The notes under the pieces: model-generated | Told to the model about the DNA's origin: nothing | Databases searched by the model: none | What the model saw: only the letters and a program-made list of their open reading frames with translations | Assembly (NCBI RefSeq): GCF_029223285.1 | Contig: NZ_JARHUJ010000005.1 | Coordinates: 496,001 to 560,000, forward strand | Direction of reading: 5' to 3' | From: Paraflavitalea sp. CAU 1676 | Lineage (GTDB): Bacteria > Bacteroidota > Bacteroidia > Chitinophagales > Chitinophagaceae | Length of the DNA: 64,000 bases | Program-made: the position numbers and the translations under genes | In this document: positions 18,650-28,110 of the stretch, in pieces | Position numbering within the stretch: position 1 is the stretch's first letter | How the letters are laid out: the number at the start of each line of letters is the position of its first letter

Positions 18650-21433
18650 ATGAACAGGATGCTGAGAACGCTGATCATATTATTGAGTTGTATGACTGTT
18701 GCGCGAGGTTTTGCGCAGCAGACGGAATTGTTGTATTTGTCGGGCACTGGTAATGATCATACCGTTGACTGGGATTTCTTTTGTACCGATGGCAGCAAGT
18801 CGGGCAAGTGGACGACTATTCCTGTGCCTTCGTGCTGGGAGTTACAGGGTTTTGGTAAATACAATTATGGCTTCGATAAGGACAGTGTGCGTGGTAAGGA
18901 AAAAGGGTTGTACAAGTATAAGTTCCGGGTGCCGGCGTCGTGGGCAGGTAAAGTAATACGCATCGTTTTCGAAGGTTCGATGACGGATACGGAGGTGAAG
19001 ATCAACGGGCAGGTGGCCGGGCCAGTACATGAGGGCGCCTTCTATGCTTTCAAATATGATATTACGTCACTTTTGAAAGTGGGCGGCGAGAACCTGTTGG
19101 AGGTTACGGTGGCCAAGCATTCGGCCAATGGGTCTGTTAACGAAGCCGAGCGCAAGGCTGACTTCTGGATCTTCGGCGGCATCTTTCGGCCGGTATACCT
19201 GGAGGCTTTGCCGGGTGTGTATATTAATGAGGTGGCTATCGACGCGCGGGCCAATGGTCAGCTTACGGCGCGCGTGGTGACGGTGAGTGCGTTGAAAGGA
19301 GATGTGTTGACTACTCAGCTTACGACTATTGACGGTAAACCGTTTGGTGCAGCTCAGACTTTGGTGCTGGGAGATGGGGTGGTGCCGGTGGTTGTTACCA
19401 ATAAATACGCAGGTGTTAAGGCCTGGTCGCCGGAGTTTCCGCGGCTGTATGAGCTGGTGTTTACGCTGGTGCGGAAGGGTAAGGCTGTACACCGGATCAA
19501 GCAAAGGATCGGGTTCCGGACGGTGGAAGTGAAACAGCGGGATGGCATATATGTGAATGGTGTGAAAGTGAAGATGAAGGGTGTGAACCGTCATTCCTTC
19601 TGGCCCAGCTCTGGCCGGACTACGAGTAAAGATATCAGTATCAAAGACGTGCTGTTGATGAAGGAGATGAATATGAATGCGGTGCGCATGAGTCATTATC
19701 CGCCCGACGGACATTTTCTCGATGTGTGCGATTCGCTGGGCTTGTTTGTAATGGATGAGCTGGCGGGCTGGCACGGGCACTATGATACGCCTACCGGTAC
19801 TAAACGGGTGGCGGAGATGCTGGCCCATGATGTCAACCATCCTTCCATTATCTTTTGGGCCAACGGCAATGAGGGCGGACATAATTTCGAGCTGGATCAT
19901 CTATTTACAGAAGGAGATATTCAGCAAAGGCCGGTGGTGCATCCCTGGCAGTTGTTTGGCGGTTTCGATACGCAGCATTATCGCGAGTTCAATTACGGGA
20001 TCGGCAATTACAATAACGGCCGGGAGATCGTGATGCCTACTGAGTTTTTGCATGGCTGGTACGACGGCGGGCATGGTGCGGGTTTGCAGGATTATTGGGA
20101 GGCGATGTGGCATGAGCCTTTGTCGGCCGGTGGCTTTCTATGGGATTTTGCAGACCAGGGCGTGGTGCGCTCCGATAAAAACGGCCTGCTCGATACGGAT
20201 AAGAACCGCGGGGCCGATGGTATTGTGGGGCCGTACCATGAGAAAGAGGGCAGCTTTTATACAATCAAAGAAGTGTGGAGCCCGGTGGTGTTGGAGCGCC
20301 GGGAGATAACGCCGCAGTTTGACGGCAGTATTCGTTTGGAGAACCGTTATTTCTATACCAATATCAATCAATGTACGTTCAGCTGGCAGCTTACGAAGTG
20401 GGTGGCTGATAAGTCGCTGGATGCGAAAGGGACGGCGAAAGCGCCCACGGTAGCGCCTGGTGAAAAAGGTGAGCTGCGATTGGTACTTCCTGCTAATTGG
20501 TCTACCTATGACGCTTTGTATGTTACAGCGACTGATCCTTATGGTAAGGAGTTGTTTACCTGGAGTTTTCCGATCGTGCGGCCGGCTACGGTGGCTGCCG
20601 CTCTGGTGGATACAACGGGTAGCGGCTCTGTGGAGCTGGATATTGTCGATTCGCTGTATCGTATTAAAGCAGGGGGCGTTGAGGTCGGTATTCATCAGCG
20701 AACCGGCTTGCTCTCGTATGTGCGCAATGGAAAAGGGGAGATTCCTTTCAATAACGGCCCGGTGTTGCAGGAGGGAGTCAATAATTTCCAGGGCTTTACG
20801 CATCGATATGATCGCGGGCGCCTTGTGATCGCTTCTAGTTTTGAGCGAAAGAACGGTTATAATACTATGGAATGGACGATCTATCCTTCGGGCTGGATCA
20901 GGCTAAAAGTTGTATATTTTCCTGACGCTTATTTTACCTCCTTTGTGGGCGTTAATTTTTCGTTCCCTGAAAACCGTATCAAAGCCGTGGAGTATATGGG
21001 AGCGGGTCCCTACCGTGTATGGAAGAACCGGTTAAAAGGCACCCGTTTCGGGGTATGGCATAAAGACTATAATGGCACGGAGACTGGCGAAAGCTGGGTG
21101 TATCCTGAGTTCAAGGGCTACCATGCGAATATGTATTGGTGTAAGTTTATTGCCGATGCGCAGTCGTTTACGGTAGTGACGGACAATGAAGATACATTCC
21201 TGCGCCTGTTTACGCCTGCATGGAAAGAAGACCAATGGAAAAACTATATGCTCTACTTTCCCTCTGGCGATATTTCTTTTATGCAGGGGATCGCGGGCAT
21301 CGGTACCAAAACGCAGCGTAATGAAACGACCGGTCCTATGGGGCTGAAGAATATCTTCTATGATTATGAGAAGGACCAGCGTCGCGCGAAAGAGCTGGTA
21401 TTGTACTTCAATTTCAATGTTACTCAACCATGA
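18650..21433 (+). CDS. Glycoside hydrolase family 2 enzyme (beta-galactosidase/uronidase type)
   Basis: A 927-residue secreted GH2 protein (signal ends ARGFAQQ). It starts at the ATG abutting the previous stop codon. Domains: sugar-binding jelly roll (about 35-185; VPSCWELQGFGKYNYGF), Ig-like domain (190-295), TIM barrel (about 300-570) with acid/base Glu408 in ANGNEGG and probable nucleophile Glu465 in MPTEFLHG, then beta-sandwiches ending in the Bgal small-chain type (ENRIKAVEYMGAGPYRVWKNR). It would remove a beta-linked terminal sugar in the periplasm. In RG-II, GH2 enzymes act on beta-galactose, beta-galacturonic acid and related residues. The sequence alone does not tell which. It overlaps the next gene by 4 nt (ATGA). 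Confidence 0.9.
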   Translation: MNRMLRTLIILLSCMTVARGFAQQTELLYLSGTGNDHTVDWDFFCTDGSKSGKWTTIPVPSCWELQGFGKYNYGFDKDSVRGKEKGLYKYKFRVPASWAGKVIRIVFEGSMTDTEVKINGQVAGPVHEGAFYAFKYDITSLLKVGGENLLEVTVAKHSANGSVNEAERKADFWIFGGIFRPVYLEALPGVYINEVAIDARANGQLTARVVTVSALKGDVLTTQLTTIDGKPFGAAQTLVLGDGVVPVVVTNKYAGVKAWSPEFPRLYELVFTLVRKGKAVHRIKQRIGFRTVEVKQRDGIYVNGVKVKMKGVNRHSFWPSSGRTTSKDISIKDVLLMKEMNMNAVRMSHYPPDGHFLDVCDSLGLFVMDELAGWHGHYDTPTGTKRVAEMLAHDVNHPSIIFWANGNEGGHNFELDHLFTEGDIQQRPVVHPWQLFGGFDTQHYREFNYGIGNYNNGREIVMPTEFLHGWYDGGHGAGLQDYWEAMWHEPLSAGGFLWDFADQGVVRSDKNGLLDTDKNRGADGIVGPYHEKEGSFYTIKEVWSPVVLERREITPQFDGSIRLENRYFYTNINQCTFSWQLTKWVADKSLDAKGTAKAPTVAPGEKGELRLVLPANWSTYDALYVTATDPYGKELFTWSFPIVRPATVAAALVDTTGSGSVELDIVDSLYRIKAGGVEVGIHQRTGLLSYVRNGKGEIPFNNGPVLQEGVNNFQGFTHRYDRGRLVIASSFERKNGYNTMEWTIYPSGWIRLKVVYFPDAYFTSFVGVNFSFPENRIKAVEYMGAGPYRVWKNRLKGTRFGVWHKDYNGTETGESWVYPEFKGYHANMYWCKFIADAQSFTVVTDNEDTFLRLFTPAWKEDQWKNYMLYFPSGDISFMQGIAGIGTKTQRNETTGPMGLKNIFYDYEKDQRRAKELVLYFNFNVTQP

Positions 21434-24400
21434 TTATGTTTCAACGATACCTTGTCCTGCTATGCGTTTTGTTCCTGAGCGCTGGTTTGCCCGTGTATGC
21501 GCAATCAGTGCAGGTGAAAGCGCTGCAATGCGAAATGCTGACGGAGCCGCTTGGCATCGATGCTGAACAGCCGCGTTTAAGCTGGCAGCTGGAAGCAACG
21601 CAACGCAATGTGGTGCAAACGGGTTATGAGATCCTGGTTGCATCTACGGCGCAGAAACTGGCGACGGGAGAGGGAGATCTGTGGACTTCCCGAAAGGTTA
21701 GCTCGGACCAGTCTGTCCTTTTGCCTTATGCGGGCAAGGCATTGGTGAGTGGCGCCGATTGTTTCTGGAAAGTAAGGGTGTATACCAATAAAGGTAATAG
21801 TGGCTGGAGTGCGCCGGCGCGCTGGTCGATGGGTTTATTGAAACCGGGCGACTGGACGGCGAAATGGATCGGCTACGACAAAGCCTCTACATGGGATAGT
21901 GTGTCGCAATGGTCGAGGTTGTCGGCCCGTTATTTTAGAAAAGGGTTTCAGTCGGAAGGTGCAGTAAAGCGGGCGACGGTCTATGTCGTTGGGCTTGGCT
22001 TGTATGAATTGTTTGTGAATGGTAAGAAGGTGGGGGACCAGGTGCTGGCGCCCAACCCAACAGATTATCGAAAATCGGTTTTGTACAATACATATGATGT
22101 TACGGGTATGGTGAAAGGTGGCGCCAATGCCATTGGCGCCGTGGTGGGGAATGGCCGCTATTTTACGATGCGGCAGGATTACAAGCCGGCAAAGATCAAT
22201 ACGTTTGGCTATCCCAAGTTATTGCTGCAACTGGTCATTGAATATGCGGATGGCTCGCGTAAAACGATCGTGAGCGATGAAAGCTGGAAGTTGCAGGTGG
22301 ATGGTCCCATCAGAACGAATAATGAATACGATGGCGAGGAATATGATGCCACGAAAGAAATGCCGGGTTGGAATAATGTGGGCTTCAACGATGTGGGCTG
22401 GATGGGGGCTGAGTTGGTTGCGGCACCGGAAGGAAAGCTGGTTGCGCAGCGGAGCCAGCCAATGAAAGTGATGGACCGGTTTAAGCCTGTTTCGGTGAAG
22501 AAGCTCGATAGTGATCGATATGTCATCGATATGGGCGTGAATTTTGCCGGCTGGTTGCAGCTGCGGGTAAAAGGCCGGCGGGGTGAGCGGGTGCAACTGC
22601 GCTTTGCAGAAAGTTTACAACAGAACGGTGAATTGTATGTGGCCAACCTGCGCGATGCGAAGGTGACGGATATTTATACTTTGAAAGGTGGGGCGGTTGA
22701 GACCTGGCACCCGGCTTTTGTGTATCATGGCTTTCGCTATGTAGAGGTGAGCGGGTTTCCCGGTGTGCCTACGGTGAATGATTTTGAAGGTCAGCAGATA
22801 TATGATGCGGTGGCTACGACAGGCCAATTCCGTAGTTCGAATGCCACGATCAATCGCATCTATACCAATGCGTGGCGGGGTATTGCTTCCAATTATAAAG
22901 GGATGCCGATCGATTGTCCGCAGCGCAATGAGCGACAGCCCTGGCTGGGCGACCGTGCTGCCGGTGCGCTGGGAGAGAGTTTTCTTTTTGACAATGCTGC
23001 TTTGTATACGAAATGGCTGGATGATATTCAGGAATCGCAAACGGCCGAAGGGGCGATCCCTGATGTGGCGCCTGCTTTCTGGAATTATTACAGCGACAAT
23101 GTTACGTGGCCGGGTGTGTATATCCTGGTGGCCCAAATGCTGTATCAACAATATGGCGATCGCCAATCGGTGGTGAAGCATTATCCATTCATGAAGAAAT
23201 GGATGGGGTATATGCAGCAGAAGTACTTGCGCAATAATATTCTTACCAAAGACAAATACGGCGACTGGTGCGTGCCGCCGGAGTCGCTGGAACTGATCAA
23301 ATCGAAAGACAGTACCCGGACTACGAAAGGTGAATTGATCGCTACTGCCTATTATTACCGGCTGTTGCGTATTATGCAGCAGTTTGCCCGGTTGCAAGGG
23401 ATAGAGGCTGATGGCGTTGCCTATGCATCGCTGGCTGCAGGCATCAAAGCCGCTTTCCAGGACAAGTTCTATAATCCAAAGACTAAATATTACGACAACA
23501 ATACGGTAACGGCCAACCTGCTGCCTTTGCATTTTGGCATTACGCCCGATAGTGCAAGGGAGGCGGTTTTCAATAATGTTTACAACAAGATCAAGATCGA
23601 AAACCATATGCACATCAGCACCGGTGTCATTGGTACGCAGTACCTGATGCGCGGGTTATCGGCCTTTGATCGCAGCGATATTGCCTATACGCTGGCTTCC
23701 AACACGAGCTATCCCAGTTGGGGTTATATGGCCAGGAACGGCGCTACGACGATCTGGGAGTTGTGGAATGGTAATACGGCCAATCCGCAAATGAACTCAC
23801 AAAACCATGTGATGCTGCTGGGTGATCTGCTGACCTGGTTCTATGAGCACCTGGCGGGCATCCGCAGCGATGATTCGGCCGTGGCTTTCAAAAAGATCAT
23901 TATGCGGCCTGATCGAATTGATGGGCTCGACTCGGTCTATGCACGCTATCGCACCCCTTATGGTGAGGTGCTGAGCCATTGGAAGGTTGGGGCGGCGCGC
24001 AATGGTTTCAGGTGGCGTATCCGTATTCCTGCAAACACGACGGCTGAAGTATATGTGCCTGCTCATGATGCCAGTGATGTGTTGGAAAGGGGTAAGGTGA
24101 TAGGTGACCGTTCTGGCGTTCGTTTTGTGCGGACCGACGGCCGTTACCAGGTGTTTGCCATTGGCTCCGGCAGTTATGATTTTAGTGTTACTGTTCCTTA
24201 CAGGAAAGGTATAGTGGAAGATGTATTTGTTTTTGACAGGGCTTCTTTTCCCGAAAGTCATGCCTCAACGATCGTACAAACCCCCAAAGGGTTGCTGACT
24301 GCCTGGTTTGGTGGCACGAAGGAAGGGTATAAAGATGTGTGCATCTGGACCAGTGCACTGGAAAAGGGGCATTGGACAAAACCTGTGATGGTAGCTGATG

Positions 24401-25239
24401 GCATCATCAACGATACTACGCGCTTTCCCTGTTATAATCCTGTTTTGTACCAGGCGCCCAACGGCGAGCTGTTGCTGTTTTACAAGATCGGTTCGCGGGT
24501 GGCTACCTGGAAGGGGTATATGAAGCGATCCAAAGACCATGGTGTTACCTGGGGGCCGCGGGAAGAATTGCCCGAAGGATTCCTGGGCCCTGTTAAGAAT
24601 AAACCTCTTCTATTTGGCAATGAACTGTGGTGTGCTTCGAGTACGGAAGGCAATGGCTGGAGGGTTCATTTTGAAGTAACGAGCGATTGGGGACGTACCT
24701 GGAGAAAGGTGGGGCCTATCAATGATGGTAAAACGATCAATGCGATACAGCCCAGTATCCTCACGTATGCCGACGGCAGGTGGCAGGTGCTGTGCCGCAG
24801 CCGCAACAGGGCCGTGGTAGAGTCGTGGTCGGCCGATGGGGGAAAAACCTGGTCGCCCATGGTGCCCAGCAATTTGCCGAATAATAATTCCGGTACCGAT
24901 GCGGTGACGCTCAAAGACGGACGGCAGCTGCTGGTATATAATCATGTGTTGCCACCCGGTAAGGAAGCCAAGGGGGCGCGCACGCCGCTCAATGTGGCCA
25001 TTTCCAAAGATGGCAAGAACTGGTTTGCGGCGCTGGTGCTGGAAGATTCGCCGGTGAGTCAATATAGCTATCCTTCCGTTATTCAAACGCCGGATGGTAT
25101 GGTGCATTTCGTGTACACCTGGCGGCGGGAGCGGATCAAATATGTGAAGGTCGATCCTTCGAAACTGGTGCTGAAACCTATTGTGAATGGTGTGTGGCCT
25201 GGCGCCCGTACCGAAACACTCAAACCAAGTGATGATTAA
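21430..25239 (+). CDS. GH78 alpha-L-rhamnosidase fused to a sialidase-like propeller
   Basis: A 1269-residue secreted protein. Residues about 24-915 are a complete GH78: N-terminal Fn3-like region (LGIDAEQPRLSWQLE), rhamnose-binding beta-sandwiches, and an (alpha/alpha)6 barrel with DCPQRNERQPWLGD (Asp495, general acid Glu501) and TTIWELWNG (base Glu). Residues about 930-1255 are a six-bladed BNR_2/sialidase-like propeller: SFPESHASTIVQTPKG, Asp boxes SKDHGVTW, TSDWGRTW, SADGGKTW and SKDGKNW, TRFPCYNPV for the first arginine, and YSYPSVIQTPDG. Sialidase-like enzymes act on 2-keto-3-deoxy acids. RG-II side chain C is alpha-L-Rha-(1->5)-Kdo, so one protein might cleave both bonds. That substrate is inference. 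A free-standing GH78 is known to work without the propeller. Confidence 0.88.
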   Translation: MIMFQRYLVLLCVLFLSAGLPVYAQSVQVKALQCEMLTEPLGIDAEQPRLSWQLEATQRNVVQTGYEILVASTAQKLATGEGDLWTSRKVSSDQSVLLPYAGKALVSGADCFWKVRVYTNKGNSGWSAPARWSMGLLKPGDWTAKWIGYDKASTWDSVSQWSRLSARYFRKGFQSEGAVKRATVYVVGLGLYELFVNGKKVGDQVLAPNPTDYRKSVLYNTYDVTGMVKGGANAIGAVVGNGRYFTMRQDYKPAKINTFGYPKLLLQLVIEYADGSRKTIVSDESWKLQVDGPIRTNNEYDGEEYDATKEMPGWNNVGFNDVGWMGAELVAAPEGKLVAQRSQPMKVMDRFKPVSVKKLDSDRYVIDMGVNFAGWLQLRVKGRRGERVQLRFAESLQQNGELYVANLRDAKVTDIYTLKGGAVETWHPAFVYHGFRYVEVSGFPGVPTVNDFEGQQIYDAVATTGQFRSSNATINRIYTNAWRGIASNYKGMPIDCPQRNERQPWLGDRAAGALGESFLFDNAALYTKWLDDIQESQTAEGAIPDVAPAFWNYYSDNVTWPGVYILVAQMLYQQYGDRQSVVKHYPFMKKWMGYMQQKYLRNNILTKDKYGDWCVPPESLELIKSKDSTRTTKGELIATAYYYRLLRIMQQFARLQGIEADGVAYASLAAGIKAAFQDKFYNPKTKYYDNNTVTANLLPLHFGITPDSAREAVFNNVYNKIKIENHMHISTGVIGTQYLMRGLSAFDRSDIAYTLASNTSYPSWGYMARNGATTIWELWNGNTANPQMNSQNHVMLLGDLLTWFYEHLAGIRSDDSAVAFKKIIMRPDRIDGLDSVYARYRTPYGEVLSHWKVGAARNGFRWRIRIPANTTAEVYVPAHDASDVLERGKVIGDRSGVRFVRTDGRYQVFAIGSGSYDFSVTVPYRKGIVEDVFVFDRASFPESHASTIVQTPKGLLTAWFGGTKEGYKDVCIWTSALEKGHWTKPVMVADGIINDTTRFPCYNPVLYQAPNGELLLFYKIGSRVATWKGYMKRSKDHGVTWGPREELPEGFLGPVKNKPLLFGNELWCASSTEGNGWRVHFEVTSDWGRTWRKVGPINDGKTINAIQPSILTYADGRWQVLCRSRNRAVVESWSADGGKTWSPMVPSNLPNNNSGTDAVTLKDGRQLLVYNHVLPPGKEAKGARTPLNVAISKDGKNWFAALVLEDSPVSQYSYPSVIQTPDGMVHFVYTWRRERIKYVKVDPSKLVLKPIVNGVWPGARTETLKPSDD

Positions 25240-26104
25240 CGGACCTGCTTTTATTGCCGGAGTTTTGTTTAGCCTGCTATTGCTGCCCGGGATTGCGCCC
25301 GCTCAGCAGCACCCTCGCTATAAGATCGCGCTCATAGACCTGATGCTGTTGAAGCGGCAGAAGCTGGGTGCTTTGCAACTCACGAAGGACCTTGGTGCCG
25401 ATGGGGTGGAGGTCGACATGGGCGGATTGGGCAAGCGGGTGACGTTCGATAACCAGCTGCTCAATGATTCTGTACGCCAACTATACCTCAACAAGATCAA
25501 AGAACTCAATATCGAGATCCCTTCGCTGGCGATGACTGGCTACTATGCGCAGTCGTTTTGTGAAAGGGATGAATACAAGCAAAGCATTGAAGACTGCATT
25601 AAAACGATGCAGTTGATGCAGGTGAAAGTGGCCTTTTTACCCATGGGTGTGCAGTGCGACCTGGTGAAGCAACCCGGCCTGCGCGCCAAAGTGGTGGAAA
25701 GGCTGAGAGAGGCCGGTAAGATGGCCGTGGCCGCCGGTGTAGTGATCGGTATCGAGACACCGCTATCGGCTGAAGAGCAGGTGAAGGTACTGAAGGAGAT
25801 CGGCTCGCCGGGTATCAGGATCTACTTCAATGTAGCCGATGCTATTGGCGCGGGGCGTGATGTGAGTAAGGAGTTGAAGACGCTGGGGCGTCACCGGATC
25901 TGCCAGATTCACATCACCAATAAGGATGGGGTTTGGCTGGAGAACGATCCTGCGGTTGATATGAAGAAGATCAAACAAACACTCGATAAAATGAAATGGA
26001 GCGGCTGGCTGGTGGTGGAAAGAAGCCGTGATGCGAAGCAGCCCACTAATGTGAAGGTGAACTATGGGGCGAATACGAAGTATTTGAAGTCGGTGTTTCA
26101 GTGA
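25232..26104 (+). CDS. Secreted sugar isomerase/epimerase-like TIM barrel
   Basis: I start at the ATG at 25232, which overlaps the GH78 stop by 8 nt and gives a signal peptide (MINGPAFIAGVLFSLLLLPGIAPAQQ). The mature protein of about 265 residues is an AP-endonuclease-2/xylose-isomerase-like barrel. Its likely metal ligands remain: Glu in VIGIETPL, Asp in YFNVADA, His in CQIHITNK and Glu in WLVVERSRD. Cytosolic relatives isomerise or epimerise sugars or sugar phosphates. A periplasmic location is odd, since phosphorylated sugars should not occur there, so it may act on free keto or uronic sugars released by its neighbours. Function unassigned. Confidence 0.8.
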   Translation: MINGPAFIAGVLFSLLLLPGIAPAQQHPRYKIALIDLMLLKRQKLGALQLTKDLGADGVEVDMGGLGKRVTFDNQLLNDSVRQLYLNKIKELNIEIPSLAMTGYYAQSFCERDEYKQSIEDCIKTMQLMQVKVAFLPMGVQCDLVKQPGLRAKVVERLREAGKMAVAAGVVIGIETPLSAEEQVKVLKEIGSPGIRIYFNVADAIGAGRDVSKELKTLGRHRICQIHITNKDGVWLENDPAVDMKKIKQTLDKMKWSGWLVVERSRDAKQPTNVKVNYGANTKYLKSVFQ

Positions 26105-26140
26105 GCGGCAGGTGGCGGTTGGTTGGGTTATGAATTTAGC

Positions 26141-28060
26141 ATGAAACGTATTTTATTCATACTATTTGTTTCGCTGCTGCCTGTTTGTATGCAGGCGCAG
26201 ATCTGGGTGGCTACTGATGGCTCGGATAAGAACCCGGGTTCAGCGGCTTCGCCGAAGGCCTCGTTGCAAGCGGCCTTGCGGCAGGCGCGGGAGATGCGAC
26301 GCCTGCAGGACCCCGCTGCTGCGCATGGTATTCGCATTGTACTTCATGGAGGCGTGTACACACTGCCCGAACCCGTTTTCATCAGACCCGAAGATGCTGG
26401 CACTGCGGAGAGTCCGCTGAGTATTGAAGCGGCAGCTGGTGAGCAGCCTGTGTTGAGTGGCGGTGTGGCTGTTACTGGTTGGAAGAAAGTTTCCGGCACC
26501 GTGCCTGGTTTACCTGCTGCTTCGAAAGGGGCTGTGTGGGTGGCCGATGCTCCGATGAGGGGCGATGATGTATTGGATTTCCGGCAGCTGTATATCAATG
26601 ATCGAAAAGCGGTGCGTGCCCGTGACCGGAATGGTGACAGTATGAACCGCATCCTGTCGTGGGATCATGCTAAGGAGCAATGCTGGATACCTACTCCCAG
26701 GGTGCCGTCGTTGCTGACAGCGCCGGGATTGGAAATGCTGATCCATCAATGGTGGGCGATTGCCGTACTGCGCGTAAAGAAGGTTGAAGTGTATGGCGAC
26801 AGTACGCGACTTAGTTTTCATCAGCCGGAAAGCCGTATTCAAAGCGAGCATCCCTGGCCGGCTCCCTGGCTCTCCCAACAAACGGGTAATTCTGCTTTTT
26901 ATCTTACCAATGCCATACAGTTACTCGACGAGGCGGGCGAATGGTTCCTCGATAAACAACAACGCAAAGTATATTACCGGCCACTGCCCGGTGAAGATAT
27001 GAGCAAGGAAAGTGTCATTGTTCCCTTCCTCGAAACCCTATTGCGGATAGAAGGGACGGCCGAGAACCCCGTAACCAATGTGCACATCAGGAATATTTCA
27101 TTTAAGCACAGTACCTGGTTGCGTCCTTCACAACAAGGACATGTGCCTTTGCAGGCGGGCATGTATATGCTGGATGCCTATAAGCTCAAAGTGCCGGGTA
27201 CGCCCGATAAAAAGGGGTTGGAGAACCAGGCCTGGATTGGCCGGCAGCCTGCTGCGGTGCAATTATCTTATGTAAGCCATACTTCTTTTATCGGATGCCG
27301 GTTCAGTGAGCTGGGCGCCACTGGTATCGACTACCGGAAGGGAACCTATCTCGATTATATGGCCGGCTGTGTATTTACCAATATCAGCGGCACTGCCATT
27401 CAGGCCGGTGTTTTTTCGGAAGAGGCTTTTGAAACGCATCTTCCTTATAAGCCAGCCGACGAGCGTGAGCTCTGTCGGAATCTAATTATCCGTAACAACC
27501 TGGTGCATGCCACTGCCAATGAAGATTGGGGATGTCCGGGTATCAGTGCGGGGTATGTACAGGGTATACAAATCCAGCACAACGAGTTGCGGGAACTGCC
27601 TTACTCGGGCATTTGTGTGGGGTGGGGCTGGACCCAAACCGTCAATGCCATGCGCAACAACCGCATTGAAAGCAATTACATCCATCACTACGCAAAGCAT
27701 ATGTACGATGTGGCGGGTATTTATACTTTGTCGGCCCAGCCGGGTTCGGTGATTGCCGGCAACCGCATCGACAGTATTTACAATGCGCCTTATGCGCATA
27801 TTCCCACGCATTGGTTTTATCTCTATACGGATGAAGGCACGGCCAACTATACCGTGAAGGACAATTGGTGCCCTGCGGAAAAGTTTTTGCAGAATGCGAA
27901 TGGTCCGGATAACGTATGGACGAATAACGGTCCGCAGGTGGCTGATAGCGTCAAGCAGGCCGCGGGTCTGGAAGCAACCTGGCTGTTATTGCTGCAAACG
28001 GTGCCTGCCGTGCGCAGCCAACAGGCGATCAATGAAGTGCCGGTGGAAAAAGCCAGGTAA
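26141..28060 (+). CDS. Secreted right-handed beta-helix glycosidase, GH141-like
   Basis: A 639-residue protein, started at the ATG at 26141 because it opens a signal peptide (MKRILFILFVSLLPVCMQAQ). The upstream TTG at 26123 adds nothing useful. WVATDGSDKNPGSAASPKAS, RIVLHGGVYTLPEPVFI and the mid-domain repeats (NPVTNVHIRNISFKHSTW, NLIIRNNLVHATANEDWG, AGYVQGIQIQHNELRELPYSG) define a right-handed parallel beta-helix. Family GH141, which includes an alpha-L-fucosidase acting on RG-II side chain A, has this fold and a similar N-terminus. Here it is followed by short GH78 and GH127 genes, a grouping that I recall from the B. thetaiotaomicron RG-II locus (BT1001-BT1003). The helix is certain, GH141 likely. 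Confidence 0.75.
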   Translation: MKRILFILFVSLLPVCMQAQIWVATDGSDKNPGSAASPKASLQAALRQAREMRRLQDPAAAHGIRIVLHGGVYTLPEPVFIRPEDAGTAESPLSIEAAAGEQPVLSGGVAVTGWKKVSGTVPGLPAASKGAVWVADAPMRGDDVLDFRQLYINDRKAVRARDRNGDSMNRILSWDHAKEQCWIPTPRVPSLLTAPGLEMLIHQWWAIAVLRVKKVEVYGDSTRLSFHQPESRIQSEHPWPAPWLSQQTGNSAFYLTNAIQLLDEAGEWFLDKQQRKVYYRPLPGEDMSKESVIVPFLETLLRIEGTAENPVTNVHIRNISFKHSTWLRPSQQGHVPLQAGMYMLDAYKLKVPGTPDKKGLENQAWIGRQPAAVQLSYVSHTSFIGCRFSELGATGIDYRKGTYLDYMAGCVFTNISGTAIQAGVFSEEAFETHLPYKPADERELCRNLIIRNNLVHATANEDWGCPGISAGYVQGIQIQHNELRELPYSGICVGWGWTQTVNAMRNNRIESNYIHHYAKHMYDVAGIYTLSAQPGSVIAGNRIDSIYNAPYAHIPTHWFYLYTDEGTANYTVKDNWCPAEKFLQNANGPDNVWTNNGPQVADSVKQAAGLEATWLLLLQTVPAVRSQQAINEVPVEKAR

Positions 28061-28110
28061 ACGGGGGCCTCTAAATTTTCTTTAATGGACATCATTAATC
28101 ATTGCCTGAT

